From the NCBI RefSeq assembly GCF_030316825.1, contig NZ_JASZYU010000001.1:1674001-1738000 (forward strand): a DNA stretch of 64,000 bases, given 5' to 3'. A program made the translations under genes and the position numbers. Below the pieces are notes generated by a model, which was given only the letters and a program-made list of their open reading frames with translations, was not told the origin of the DNA and did no database searches. Source of the stretch: Variovorax fucosicus (lineage in GTDB: Bacteria; Pseudomonadota; Gammaproteobacteria; Burkholderiales; Burkholderiaceae_C). Position 1 is the first letter of the stretch; every line of letters begins with the position of its first letter. Shown in pieces: positions 15,869 to 24,027 of this stretch.

Positions 15869-16434
15869 GGCGGGCGCTGCAGGTTGGAATAGCCGGAGAC
15901 GAAGGGCTTGCGCCCTCCTTCGGGCGGGTAAGTATGCCGCTGCACACGGCCGATGTCGGCGCCGTAGACGTGGATGCTGATCGACACGCGGTCGTCGTGC
16001 GCATTGCGCACGCGGTGCACGTCGCCGATGGTGGGCGACACGGCTTCCACGTCGCCCGGAGCCAGCCGCACCGGCTCGCCTTGCGGCTGCAAGGTGTCGC
16101 CGACCTGCGCATAGCCCTGGCTGTACTCCGCCCCGCGCAGCATGCCGATCAGGCCCCACACCGTGTGGTCGTGCACCGGCGTGGCCTGGCCCGGGCCCCA
16201 GACGAAGCTCACCACCGAAAAGCGCGCGGCCGGATCGACATGCAGCGCGAACTGCTGGTAGCGCGACGGATCGGGTTGCGCATACGCATCAGGCAGCCAG
16301 CCGTCGTGCGCAACCAGCCGGCGCAGCAGCGCGCCGCCTTCGCGCAGGATGCGCGCCTCGTCCGGCGCGCTGTCGAGCAGGCGGCTGAAGGCGGCGACGA
16401 AATCGTGCAGCGGTGCAATCGCGGCGGCGCTCAC
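15865..16434 (-). CDS. cysteine dioxygenase family thiol dioxygenase
   Basis: 189 residues, cupin fold. The iron ligands are the His pair in TPVHDHTVWGLIGMLRGAE and the later His of GDVHRVRNAHDDRVSISIHVYG. Gly stands where animal enzymes have the crosslinked Cys, as in bacterial members. The family oxidises cysteine to cysteine sulfinate; some members use 3-mercaptopropionate, so the substrate is open. The GTG start at 16434 overlaps the TGA of the upstream substrate-binding protein gene (GTGA), and its own stop overlaps the rhodanese start. Confidence 0.87.
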   Translation of the reverse strand: MSAAAIAPLHDFVAAFSRLLDSAPDEARILREGGALLRRLVAHDGWLPDAYAQPDPSRYQQFALHVDPAARFSVVSFVWGPGQATPVHDHTVWGLIGMLRGAEYSQGYAQVGDTLQPQGEPVRLAPGDVEAVSPTIGDVHRVRNAHDDRVSISIHVYGADIGRVQRHTYPPEGGRKPFVSGYSNLQRPP

Positions 16435-17408
16435 GCGGCGCGGCGCCAGAGCTGCGCGTCGGTGATGGCGCGCACGTCGACCCGCACCGGCAGGATGCCG
16501 TCGCGCGCCGAGCGGTCTGCCACGGTCTGCAGCGCGACGATGTCGGCCTCGCTCACAGGACGCCCGGCGACGGCCGAGCGTGCGGTGATGGTGCGCGCTG
16601 CCTCGATCGGCAGCCGTGTGAGCTGGGTGTAGGCCTGTGCATAGGCCTCCGGATTGGCCAGCGCCCAGTCGCCAGCGCGCGCCAGCCGGTCGAGAAACTG
16701 CACGATCGCTGCGCGCTTGCCCGCATCGGCCAGCGCCGCCTCGCTCGCGGTGATGAAGCCGAGCGCTGTGTTGATGCCGCGCCCGTCGCGCAGGATGCGG
16801 CCGCCCTGCTGCAGGGCGATCGTGTAGTAGGGATCGAAGATGGCCCAGGCATCGATCTGCTTGGACGCGAAGGCCGCGGCCGCATCGGTCGGCAGCACGA
16901 ACTTGACCGTGACCTCGTCGCGCCGCACGCCAGCTTCTTCGAGCGCGCCGTAGAGCTGGTACTGCGAGATGCTGCCGCGCGCCGACGAGACGATCACGGT
17001 CTGGCCGCGCAGGTCGGCCACGCTGCGCAGCGGCGAGCCCGGTTGCACCACGATGCCGAGCGATTCGGCCTTGCCGACGCGTGTGGCCACGATCTTGAGC
17101 GGCGTCTTGCCGACGGCCGCGGCCAGCACAGGGAGGTCGCCGGCCACTGCGGTATCGACCGCGCCGCTGCGGTGCGCCTCGAACAGCGGCGCCGCACCCT
17201 GGAAGTTGGCCCAGCGCCAGGCGAACGGCGCGCCCTCGAGTGCGCGCGAGGCTTCGAACAGCGCGCGCAGGCCGCCGGCCTGGTCGCCGAGCACGAGCGC
17301 GGCCTGGGTCTGCGCTGCCGCATGGTGGCCGATGAATCCGGCCGCACCGAGCGAGGCAACACCGGCCTGCTGCAGCCAGCGGCGACGGGAGAGATGGAGT
17401 GCGTTCAT
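16431..17408 (-). CDS. sulfonate-type ABC transporter substrate-binding protein
   Basis: 325 residues. The N terminus has a twin-Arg type signal (LSRRRWLQQAGVASLGAAGFIGHHAAAQ). The mature part has the SsuA/TauA fold marks: ALVLGDQAGGLRALFEA, VAGDLPVLAAAVG, GIVVQPGSPLRSVADLRGQTVIVSSARGS and AWAIFDPYYTIA. It would capture an alkanesulfonate or related sulfur compound in the periplasm. The start overlaps the stop of the acyl-CoA dehydrogenase-like gene (ATGA). No permease or ATPase gene is present anywhere in this locus, so it must use a transporter encoded elsewhere. Confidence 0.87.
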   Translation of the reverse strand: MNALHLSRRRWLQQAGVASLGAAGFIGHHAAAQTQAALVLGDQAGGLRALFEASRALEGAPFAWRWANFQGAAPLFEAHRSGAVDTAVAGDLPVLAAAVGKTPLKIVATRVGKAESLGIVVQPGSPLRSVADLRGQTVIVSSARGSISQYQLYGALEEAGVRRDEVTVKFVLPTDAAAAFASKQIDAWAIFDPYYTIALQQGGRILRDGRGINTALGFITASEAALADAGKRAAIVQFLDRLARAGDWALANPEAYAQAYTQLTRLPIEAARTITARSAVAGRPVSEADIVALQTVADRSARDGILPVRVDVRAITDAQLWRRAA

Positions 17409-18616
17409 GCAACAAGCTCCTGCAGCGCACGGCGCCCTGCGGCCACCAGCACAGCGTCGTTCTGTGGTGTGTGGATGCGGCCGCACAGCACGTCGCGGTA
17501 GTGGCGCTCCAGCGGGTTCTGGCGCGTGAGGCCGTGGTTGCCGCTCGACTGCAGCGCGAGCTCGACTGCGCGGATCGCGTTGTTCGCTACCGTGTACTTG
17601 AGCAGGCCGCTGTCGGCGGCCGCGGGTGCATGACCGCCGTCCACCGCTCCAGCGGCGTGGTCCAGCAGCACGCGGTTCACGCGCAGCAGCGCTTCGATCT
17701 CGCCGACCGTCTCCTGGATGCGCGGGAGGCTCGCGAGCGGCGCACCGAGGCCGCTGGGTGCGCGTTGGTTGAGAAAGCCCACGAGCCAGTCGCGCGCGGC
17801 CTGCGCGACCGCGTCGTAGAGGCTGCCGAGCAGCACGACCATCCAGGCCTGCTGCACCGCATGGGCATCGATGTCGGTCTGGCTGCCGGCGTCGGGCGCC
17901 CAGTCGGCCGGCGCACGCAGGTCGACCGCATGCGCAAGCGGAATCGCAACATCGTCGAACACGACCTCGTGGCTGCCCGAGGCGCGCAGGCCCAGGTGAT
18001 CCCAGCTTGCAATCACGCGGATGCCAGGCGCATCGCGCGGCACGAGGAAGGTGCCGACACGCGGCGCGGCCTCGTCGGTGCGGCCCCACACCGCCAGCCA
18101 GCGCAGGCCTTCGATGCCCGTGGTGTAGAGCTTGTGGCCGCTGAGGCGCCAGCCCTCACCATCGCGCCGTGCGATGGTGGCGGGCAGGCCGCCGCGCGCC
18201 GGCGACCCGAGCGCGGGCTCGACCCGCAGCGAATTGATCAGCGCACCGTGCGCCACGGCATCGCGTGCCACGCGCTCGCGCAGCGCCGCGGGCCAGCGGC
18301 TGTCGCTGCGCGCAATCGCGTGGTGCTGCAGGTAAGTCATGGTGAGGATCAGCGCGGTGGCCGGCTCGCCGCGCGCAACCGCCGCGATCACGCGGCGTGC
18401 CGCAGCCAGCGTGGCACCGCCGCCACCGAAGGCCTGCGGCGCCACCAGTCCGATCAGGCCGCGGGCCTGCAACAGCTCGAAGTTGGCGCGCGGAAAGGCG
18501 CCGCTGCGGTCGTGGTCGGCCGCGGTGGTGGCAAACAGCGCGGTCAGTTGCGCAAGCAAGGCCGCATCGGGCGATTCGGAAACGGGCGCATCGCGGCGCA
18601 GGGGTATGGCACTCAT
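17405..18616 (-). CDS. SfnB-like acyl-CoA dehydrogenase family oxidoreductase
   Basis: 403 residues with the acyl-CoA dehydrogenase fold: helical N-terminal part (GLIGLVAPQAFGGGGATLAAARRVIAAVARGEP), central strands (GWRLSGHKLYTTGIEGLRWLAVWG, HLGLRASGSHEVVFDDVAIP) and a C-terminal helical bundle (LALQSSGNHGLTRQNPLERHYRDVLCGRIH). The RHYRDVLCGRIH end and the sulfur setting match the SfnB/DszC-like subgroup, flavin enzymes used in sulfone and organosulfur utilisation, rather than fatty-acid oxidation. First gene of the leftward sulfur operon, divergent from the gene at 18724. Confidence 0.85.
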   Translation of the reverse strand: MSAIPLRRDAPVSESPDAALLAQLTALFATTAADHDRSGAFPRANFELLQARGLIGLVAPQAFGGGGATLAAARRVIAAVARGEPATALILTMTYLQHHAIARSDSRWPAALRERVARDAVAHGALINSLRVEPALGSPARGGLPATIARRDGEGWRLSGHKLYTTGIEGLRWLAVWGRTDEAAPRVGTFLVPRDAPGIRVIASWDHLGLRASGSHEVVFDDVAIPLAHAVDLRAPADWAPDAGSQTDIDAHAVQQAWMVVLLGSLYDAVAQAARDWLVGFLNQRAPSGLGAPLASLPRIQETVGEIEALLRVNRVLLDHAAGAVDGGHAPAAADSGLLKYTVANNAIRAVELALQSSGNHGLTRQNPLERHYRDVLCGRIHTPQNDAVLVAAGRRALQELVA

Positions 18617-18671
18617 GCCGCGAAGGTAGCGGCGTGCGGCGCGCCGGGGAACAACCGATCCCGCATATGCA

Positions 18672-18689
18672 AACTCGTTTTTCTGAGTT
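18672..18689. promoter_or_regulatory. inverted repeat in divergent sulfur promoter region
   Basis: AACTC and GAGTT separated by eight bases, in the 107-base gap between the two divergent sulfur operons. A single regulator site serving both directions would be expected here; this is the only clear dyad seen. Which regulator binds is unknown; CysB/Cbl-type LysR proteins control such genes in other bacteria. Confidence 0.3.
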
Positions 18690-18723
18690 CGCTTTTCGGG
18701 CCGCGATGGCTACGGTCGGGGTC

Positions 18724-19704
18724 ATGACACCTTCATCCCTCCATCGCCGTGCGTGGCTCCAGGCCGCAGCCGCCACCGCCGCCGCCGGCCTGCTCCCGCC
18801 GCTGGCACAGGCGGCGAGCGCGTCCCAGGCCGACCTGCGCGGCGTGACGCTGCGCGTCGGCACCTACAAGGGCCTGTGGCGCCCGCTGCTGCAGGCCTCG
18901 GGCCAGGCCGACACGCCCTACAAGATCGACTGGCGCGAGCTGAACAACGGCGTGCTGCACATCGAGGCCATCAACGGCGACGCGCTGGATCTCGGCTCGG
19001 GCAGCGAGATCCCGGCCGTGTTCGCAGCGCGGCAGAAAGCCAATGTGCGCTTCGTCGCGGTGACGCACGAAGACCTCAATAACCAGGCCACGCTGGCCCG
19101 CAAGGATGCGCCGATCCGCAGCATCGCCGACTTCAAGGGCAAGCGCGTGGGCTACGTGCGCGCCACCACCTCGCACTACTACCTGGCCAAGCAGCTGGCC
19201 GAGGCCGGGCTGTCGTTCGCCGACATCCAGCCGGTGAGCCTGACACCGGCCGACGGCCTCTCGGCCTTTGCTCGTGGCGATCTCGATGCCTGGGCGATCT
19301 ACGGCTACAACGGCCAGCTCGCGCGCACGCAGTACGGCGCCCGCACCATCAAGACCGGCGTCGGCTACCTCTCGGGCAACTTTCCGATCTATGCCAACCC
19401 GCGCACGCTGAACGACGCGCCGCGCCGTGCCGCCATTGCCGACCTGCTGCGGCGGCTGCAGCGCTCGTTCGCCTGGATCAACGGCAACTTCCTGGCCTAT
19501 GCGCGCGCGCAGTCGGCCGAGACGCGCGTGCCGGTCGGCGACCTGGTGGAACTGTTCAACGGGCGCAGCGGCGACTACAGCCTCGCGGCCGTCGACGACG
19601 GCGTTATTCGCAGCCACCAGGACGTGGCCGACACCTTCCAGAAGCTCGGCGTTCTCGACGGCCCGGCCAACGTGCGGCCGTTGTGGGATCGCAGCTTGAT
19701 CTAG
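18724..19704 (+). CDS. sulfonate-type ABC transporter substrate-binding protein
   Basis: 326 residues. Signal peptide with basic start (HRRAWLQAAAATAAAGLLPPLAQAA), then the SsuA-like core: VTLRVGTYKGLWRPLLQASG, LDLGSGSEIPAVFAARQ, LARKDAPIRSIADFKGKRVGYVRATTSHYYL and DAWAIYGYNGQLARTQYGARTI. It is a periplasmic receptor for a sulfonate or similar solute. The start at 18724 is preferred over MATVG at 18706 because it gives a compact signal peptide; neither has a strong ribosome site. First gene of the rightward sulfur operon. The following repeat (19707-19800) separates it from the monooxygenase gene. Confidence 0.87.
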   Translation: MTPSSLHRRAWLQAAAATAAAGLLPPLAQAASASQADLRGVTLRVGTYKGLWRPLLQASGQADTPYKIDWRELNNGVLHIEAINGDALDLGSGSEIPAVFAARQKANVRFVAVTHEDLNNQATLARKDAPIRSIADFKGKRVGYVRATTSHYYLAKQLAEAGLSFADIQPVSLTPADGLSAFARGDLDAWAIYGYNGQLARTQYGARTIKTGVGYLSGNFPIYANPRTLNDAPRRAAIADLLRRLQRSFAWINGNFLAYARAQSAETRVPVGDLVELFNGRSGDYSLAAVDDGVIRSHQDVADTFQKLGVLDGPANVRPLWDRSLI

Positions 19705-19706
19705 GA

Positions 19707-19800
19707 CTCGCCCCCAGGCTGCGCGGCACTGCGTGTCCGCTTCGCCAACCCCCTGCCGGGGGCAACACCGGCGGACCGGCAAAGCCGGTTCCGCGGTGTT
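19707..19800. repeat. bulged-hairpin intergenic repeat, copy 1
   Basis: Starts with CTCGCCCCCAG, then a CCCCC-TGCC-GGGGG hairpin (19749-19762), then a second hairpin 19764-19800: outer strands AACACC/GGTGTT and GCGG/CCGC separated by one bulged G, tip ACCGGC-AAA-GCCGGT. The same layout occurs at 38473-38565 and 47965-48057. Here it lies between two genes of one operon, about 40 bases before the monooxygenase start, so it might attenuate or stabilise the transcript. No U-tract follows. Confidence 0.7.
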
Positions 19801-19840
19801 CCACCCAGGAACATTCCTCCTCTCAATACCAAGGAACAGC

Positions 19841-20953
19841 ATGAGCCACCACAACGACGTTGAATTCATCGGCATGATCCAGGGCCAGAAGGTCTCGGAG
19901 ATTCATGCCGCCAAGGGGCCGGCGATCGACCGCGAGTACGTGCGCGCTTTCGCGCAGGCGCATGAGCAGGCCGGGTTCGACCGCGTGCTGGTGCCGCATC
20001 ACTCCACCGGCCCCGATGCCACGCTGACGGTGGCCTACGCGGCCTCGGTGACGGAACGCATCCACTTCATGCTCGCGCACCGCCCGGGCTTCGTCGCGCC
20101 GACGCTGGCAGCGCGCCAGTTCGCGTCGCTCGACCAGTTCAGCGGCGGCCGGCTCGGCGTGCACTACATCTCGGGCGGCTCCGACGAAGAGCAGCGGCGC
20201 GACGGCGACTGGCTCGACCACGACCAGCGCTACGCCCGCACCGACGAGTACCTCGACGTGCTGCGCCGCGTGTGGACGAGCGAGAAGCCGTTCGACCACG
20301 AAGGCGCGCACTACCGCTTCCAGAACGCATTCTCGGAAGTGAAGCCGGTACAGACGCTGAACGGCAAGCCGCATGTGCCGGTGTATTTCGGCGGCGCATC
20401 GGAGGCCGCGATCCCGGTGGCCGGCAAGCATGCGGACGTGTACGCGCTGTGGGGCGAATCGCTGGAGCAGGCGCGCGAGCTGACCTCGCGCGTGCGCGCC
20501 GAGGCCGCCAAGCACGGCCGGCAGGTGCGCTTCTCGGTGTCGTTCCGCCCGATCCTGGCCAAGACCGAGGACAAGGCCTGGGAACGCGCCGACCAGATCC
20601 TGGCCGAGACGAAGCGACTGCGCGTGGTGCAGGGCTTCGGCCGCGGCGGCCCGCAGCAGAGCGAGGGCGCCAAGCGGCTGCTGGCGGCGGCGTCGCAAGG
20701 CTCGCGGCTCGACAAGCGCCTGTGGACCGCGGTGGCGCAGGAGATCGGCGGCCGCTCGAACAGCACCGCGCTGGTCGGCACGCCCGAGCAGGTGGCCGAT
20801 GCGCTGCTGGACTACTACGACCTCGGCGTGACCACCTTCCTGATCCGCGGCTTCGACCCGCTGGAAGACGCCATCGACTATGGCCGCGAACTGATTCCGC
20901 GCACGCGCGAGCTGGTAGCGCAGCGCATCGCGTCACAGAGGAAAGCCGCATGA
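19841..20953 (+). CDS. SsuD-like flavin-dependent alkanesulfonate monooxygenase (LLM class)
   Basis: 370 residues, bacterial-luciferase-like TIM barrel. Family marks are FDRVLVPHHSTGPDATLTVAYAASVTERIHFMLAHRPGFVAPTLAARQFASLDQFSGGRLGVHYISGGSDEEQ with pieces seen in that order, then PHVPVYFGGASEAAIPVAGKHADVYALWGE and ALVGTPEQVADALLDYYDLGVTTFLIRGFDPLEDAIDYG. It would use reduced FMN and oxygen to release sulfite from a sulfonate; no flavin reductase gene is adjacent. AAGGAACA precedes the ATG. Its stop overlaps the aldolase start (ATGA). Confidence 0.88.
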   Translation: MSHHNDVEFIGMIQGQKVSEIHAAKGPAIDREYVRAFAQAHEQAGFDRVLVPHHSTGPDATLTVAYAASVTERIHFMLAHRPGFVAPTLAARQFASLDQFSGGRLGVHYISGGSDEEQRRDGDWLDHDQRYARTDEYLDVLRRVWTSEKPFDHEGAHYRFQNAFSEVKPVQTLNGKPHVPVYFGGASEAAIPVAGKHADVYALWGESLEQARELTSRVRAEAAKHGRQVRFSVSFRPILAKTEDKAWERADQILAETKRLRVVQGFGRGGPQQSEGAKRLLAAASQGSRLDKRLWTAVAQEIGGRSNSTALVGTPEQVADALLDYYDLGVTTFLIRGFDPLEDAIDYGRELIPRTRELVAQRIASQRKAA

Positions 20954-21774
20954 GCGCAGTTCTTTCGCTCGACCGCAACGCGACGCAGCCACTCAAGCTC
21001 AACCCGAACCCGCAGCAGAAGTACTGGTTCGACCCGCCCGCGCCGCGCACCAGCATCGGCGCCGAGCGCCGCCACCGGCAGGAACGGCTGGCCGGGGCGT
21101 TCCGCCTGTTCGCACGTTTCGGCTTTGCGCAGGGCCTGGCCGGCCACATCACGGCGCGCGACCCCGAGTTGGCCGACCACTTCTGGGTCAATCCGCTGGG
21201 CATCCATTTCTCGCGCATCAAGGTGTCCGACCTCCTGCTGGTGAACTCCCGGGGTGAAACCGTCATCGGAGATCGCCCGCTCAACAAGGCCGCCTTCGCG
21301 ATCCATGCGGCGATCCACGAGCACAACCCGAAGATCGTCGCCGCGGCGCACACCCACTCGACCTACGGCAAGGCCTGGTCGACGCTGGGCCGCAAGCTCG
21401 ACACGCTCACGCAGGACAGTTGCGTGTTCCATGACGACGTGGCGCTGTTCGACGACTTCACCGGCATGGTGGTCGACGATAGCGAAGGCCTGCGCATCGC
21501 CAAGGCGCTGGGCGACCGCAAGGGCGCGATCCTGAAGAACCACGGCATCCTGAGCGCGGGCCCGACGGTCGAGGCCGCGGCCTGGTGGTACATCGCGCTC
21601 GACAACGCCTGCCACACGCAATTGCTGGCCGAGGCCGCCGGCCAGCCGCAACCGATCGACGACGCCGTGGCCCGCCATACGCACGGCCAGATCGGCGGAC
21701 CGGACGGCGCCCGCCACGCCTTCGAGAGCCTGTACGAAGGCCTGGTCGAAGCCGAACCGGAGCTGCTGGAATGA
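20950..21774 (+). CDS. class II aldolase/adducin family protein
   Basis: 274 residues. Zinc-site His are in AAAHTHSTYGKAWSTLG and the later ILKNHGILSAGPTVEAAAWWYIALDNACHTQL; the N-terminal FARFGFAQGLAGHITARDPE and FWVNPLGIHFSRIKVSDLLLVN are family hallmarks. Members act as aldolases, epimerases or decarboxylases on small sugars. Start and stop overlap both neighbours by ATGA (20950 and 21771), so it is translated as part of the sulfonate operon; it could process the carbon product left after desulfonation. The substrate is not predictable. Confidence 0.85.
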   Translation: MSAVLSLDRNATQPLKLNPNPQQKYWFDPPAPRTSIGAERRHRQERLAGAFRLFARFGFAQGLAGHITARDPELADHFWVNPLGIHFSRIKVSDLLLVNSRGETVIGDRPLNKAAFAIHAAIHEHNPKIVAAAHTHSTYGKAWSTLGRKLDTLTQDSCVFHDDVALFDDFTGMVVDDSEGLRIAKALGDRKGAILKNHGILSAGPTVEAAAWWYIALDNACHTQLLAEAAGQPQPIDDAVARHTHGQIGGPDGARHAFESLYEGLVEAEPELLE

Positions 21775-22721
21775 GCACGCCCGACCGCAGGCGCTTTCTT
21801 GCGCTGGCCACGGGTGCCGCGTTGGCAGCACCGGCACTTTCGCTACGCGCGCAGCCGCGCCCCGTGCTCAAGGCTGGCGACCAGAAGGGCGGCCTGCGCG
21901 CATTGCTCGAAGCGGCCGGCGGCCTCGAGGGCCTGGGCTATGACATCCAGTGGTCGGAATTTCCTGCAGCTGCGCCGTTGGCCGAAGCGTTGAATGCCAA
22001 CGCTGTCGACTCCGGCCCGATCGGCGATGCGCCGCTGATCTTCGCGCTGGCGGCTGGCACGCGGGTGAAGGCGATCGGCGCCAACCGTTCCGATTCGTAC
22101 GGCACCGCGGTGCTGGTGCGGCCCGACTCGCCGCTGAAGACCGCGGCCGATCTCCGAGGCAAGAGCATCGCGACCAACCGCGGCTCGATCGGCCACTACG
22201 TGACGCTCAAGGCGATCACGTCGGCGGGCCTGAAGCCCGACGAGGTCAACATCCGCTTTCTGGCGCCGGCCGATGCCAAGCTGGCGCTGACGCAGGGTTC
22301 GGTCGATGCCTGGGCGACCTGGGAGCCCTACACCGCGTTGGCCGAAACCAGCCAGCATGCGCGCGTGCTGGTGAGCGGCCGCGGCCTGCTGCCGGGCCTG
22401 AGCTATCTGGCCGCCACCGATGCAGCGATCGCGGCGAAGCGCCCGGTGCTGCAGGACTTTCTGCTGCGCGTGGTGCGCGCGCAGGCCTGGTCGTACCGCA
22501 ACGTGGACGCGTTCTCGGCCACGCTGGCGCGCATCATCGGCATCCCGCCCGAGGCGGCGAAGCTGCAGTTCGAGCGGCGCCAGCAACGCTGGGTGGCGAT
22601 CGATGCCAAGGTCATCGCCGACCAGCAGGGGACAGCCGACTTCTACCAGCAGGTCGGGCTGATCAAACAGCGACTGGAGGTGCGCGATACCTTCGACACG
22701 GGGTTCGGTACTAGCGGGTGA
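21771..22721 (+). CDS. sulfonate-type ABC transporter substrate-binding protein
   Basis: 316 residues. Signal peptide DRRRFLALATGAALAAPALSLRAQ, then VLKAGDQKGGLRALLEAAG, NANAVDSGPIGDAPLIFALAAG, VLVRPDSPLKTAADLRGKSIATNRGSIGHYVTL and DAWATWEPYTALAE, all SsuA-like. It is the third such receptor in the locus, and the one most like the leftward copy at 16431 (compare GDQAGGLRALFEA). The ATG overlaps the aldolase stop. No membrane or ATPase component is nearby. Repeat element A lies immediately downstream. Confidence 0.87.
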   Translation: MSTPDRRRFLALATGAALAAPALSLRAQPRPVLKAGDQKGGLRALLEAAGGLEGLGYDIQWSEFPAAAPLAEALNANAVDSGPIGDAPLIFALAAGTRVKAIGANRSDSYGTAVLVRPDSPLKTAADLRGKSIATNRGSIGHYVTLKAITSAGLKPDEVNIRFLAPADAKLALTQGSVDAWATWEPYTALAETSQHARVLVSGRGLLPGLSYLAATDAAIAAKRPVLQDFLLRVVRAQAWSYRNVDAFSATLARIIGIPPEAAKLQFERRQQRWVAIDAKVIADQQGTADFYQQVGLIKQRLEVRDTFDTGFGTSG

Positions 22722-22739
22722 GGCGGTCTTTCAGGGCGG

Positions 22740-22975
22740 GGACCAGGGCGGCGGGGCACGCTGCTCCGCGAATGTCCCCCGGGCTTCGCCCTCCTCCTTT
22801 ATTTCGCTGCGCAGCATGCCCCACCGCCCTGATCCTGGACGCAGCGTGACCGTTTCGCGCTGAACACCACGAGCGTGCCCTGGCCGCTGGTGGTGGGTGG
22901 CCCCTGCAGCGAAATAAAGGAGGAGGGCGAAGCCCGGGGGACATTCGCGGAAGGGGCCACCCGCCGCCAGCGGCC
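22740..22975. repeat. paired-hairpin structured repeat, element A
   Basis: Two divergent units around a 46-base inverted core (22765-22810 and 22906-22951, perfect to each other). Each core lies in its own long stem. Left unit: 22740-22764 with 22811-22835, 25 positions; the departures are G.U pairs in a leftward transcript. Right unit: 22882-22905 with 22952-22975, 24 positions; both departures are G.U in a rightward transcript. Inside the core is a small hairpin GGGC-TTC-GCCC, and the unit strand exposes AAATAAAGGAGGAGG. The element fills most of the 358-base gap between the receptor gene and the gene at 23080. No coding function is proposed. Confidence 0.8.
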
Positions 22976-23079
22976 CGCCCCAAGCCCCAAGCGAACCTGC
23001 GAACCCCCTAACCCGGTTTCGCGCGCTGCGCCGTACAAGCCTCCACGGTCAATGTCGACCGGCTTGCGAGGAGCCTTTC

Positions 23080-24021
23080 ATGTCCCATCCTGTCGCCGCC
23101 CTGCCGCCCCGTGCGGGCTTGATGAACCGCCGCCTGTTGCTCGGCCTGCCAGCCGGCCTGCTCGCGGCCAGTGCGTTGCCAACCTGGGCGCGCACGCAGA
23201 TCGACGGACGTTGGCTCCGCATCGACGTGCAGGATCGCGACAGCGGCGAAACGCTGCAGGTCTATACCGCCGCCGATGGACAGCGCTATGTGGCCGGCCG
23301 ACCGGGCGCGCGCTACGGCATCACCATCCGCAACCTGCGCCGCGAACGCATCCTGGTGGTGATGTCGGTCGACGGCATCAACGTGCTCAATGGCCAGACC
23401 GCTGGCTGGAACCAGGACGGCTACGTGCTCGGCCCGCTGGGCGCCGGGCAGATTGCCGGCTGGCGCAAGAGCGACCGCGAGATCGCGGCCTTCGAATTCA
23501 CCGCACCGGGCGACTCGTACGCATCGCGCACCGGCAGGCCACTCGACCTCGGCGTGATTGGCGTCGCGGTGTTCAGCGAGCGCCGGCCCGAGCCGCGCCC
23601 GGTGCCGCCGCCCGTGATGCAGTCCACGCCGATGCAGGATCGCGCCGCCGCCAACAAGGCTGCCGCCCCGGCCGAAGCGGAGGCGGCTGCGCCCGCACCG
23701 GCTTCGCCCGCCGGCTCGCTGGGCGCGGGCGCGGCCAGCGACGCCGCGCCCTCGGCACTCGCGCGGCGTGAGCGCTCCACCATGGCGGAACAAAAGCTGG
23801 GCACCGGCCACGGCCAGCGCGAGGAATCGGTGATCACGCACACCCGCTTCGAGCGCGCCCGCAGCACGCCCGACGAAGTGATCGCGCTGCGCTACGACAG
23901 CCGCGCCAACCTGATCCGCATGGGCGTCATTCCCGATCCCGACGAGCGCGTGGCGCGGCCGCGGGCGTTTCCGCAAAACCCGCAGGCGGGCTACGTGCCG
24001 GATCCGCCGGCACGCTGGTGA
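23080..24021 (+). CDS. exported protein of unknown function
   Basis: 313 residues. A Tat- or Sec-type signal (MNRRLLLGLPAGLLAASALPTWA) follows 14 leader residues. A beta-rich domain of about 150 residues comes next (WLRIDVQDRDSGETLQVYTAADGQRYVAGRPGARYGITIRN, VVMSVDGINVLNGQTAGWNQDGYVLGPLGAGQIAGWR), then an Ala/Pro-rich linker and a C-terminal part with HTRFERARSTPDEVIALRYDSRANLIRMGVI. The protein type recurs in Burkholderiales but has no known role. GGAG precedes ATG 23080. It meets the convergent M48 protease gene 6 bases downstream. Confidence 0.75.
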   Translation: MSHPVAALPPRAGLMNRRLLLGLPAGLLAASALPTWARTQIDGRWLRIDVQDRDSGETLQVYTAADGQRYVAGRPGARYGITIRNLRRERILVVMSVDGINVLNGQTAGWNQDGYVLGPLGAGQIAGWRKSDREIAAFEFTAPGDSYASRTGRPLDLGVIGVAVFSERRPEPRPVPPPVMQSTPMQDRAAANKAAAPAEAEAAAPAPASPAGSLGAGAASDAAPSALARRERSTMAEQKLGTGHGQREESVITHTRFERARSTPDEVIALRYDSRANLIRMGVIPDPDERVARPRAFPQNPQAGYVPDPPARW

Positions 24022-24027
24022 TCGGCG

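Noticed and set aside
15865..16434. 3-mercaptopropionate dioxygenase as a firm assignment
   Set aside because: Residues separating it from cysteine dioxygenase cannot be settled by eye, and no other mercaptopropionate genes are recognisable here.
22765..22951. CRISPR-like or tandem repeat reading of elements A and B
   Set aside because: Only two arms per element and they are inverted, not direct; no regularly spaced array and no cas genes.
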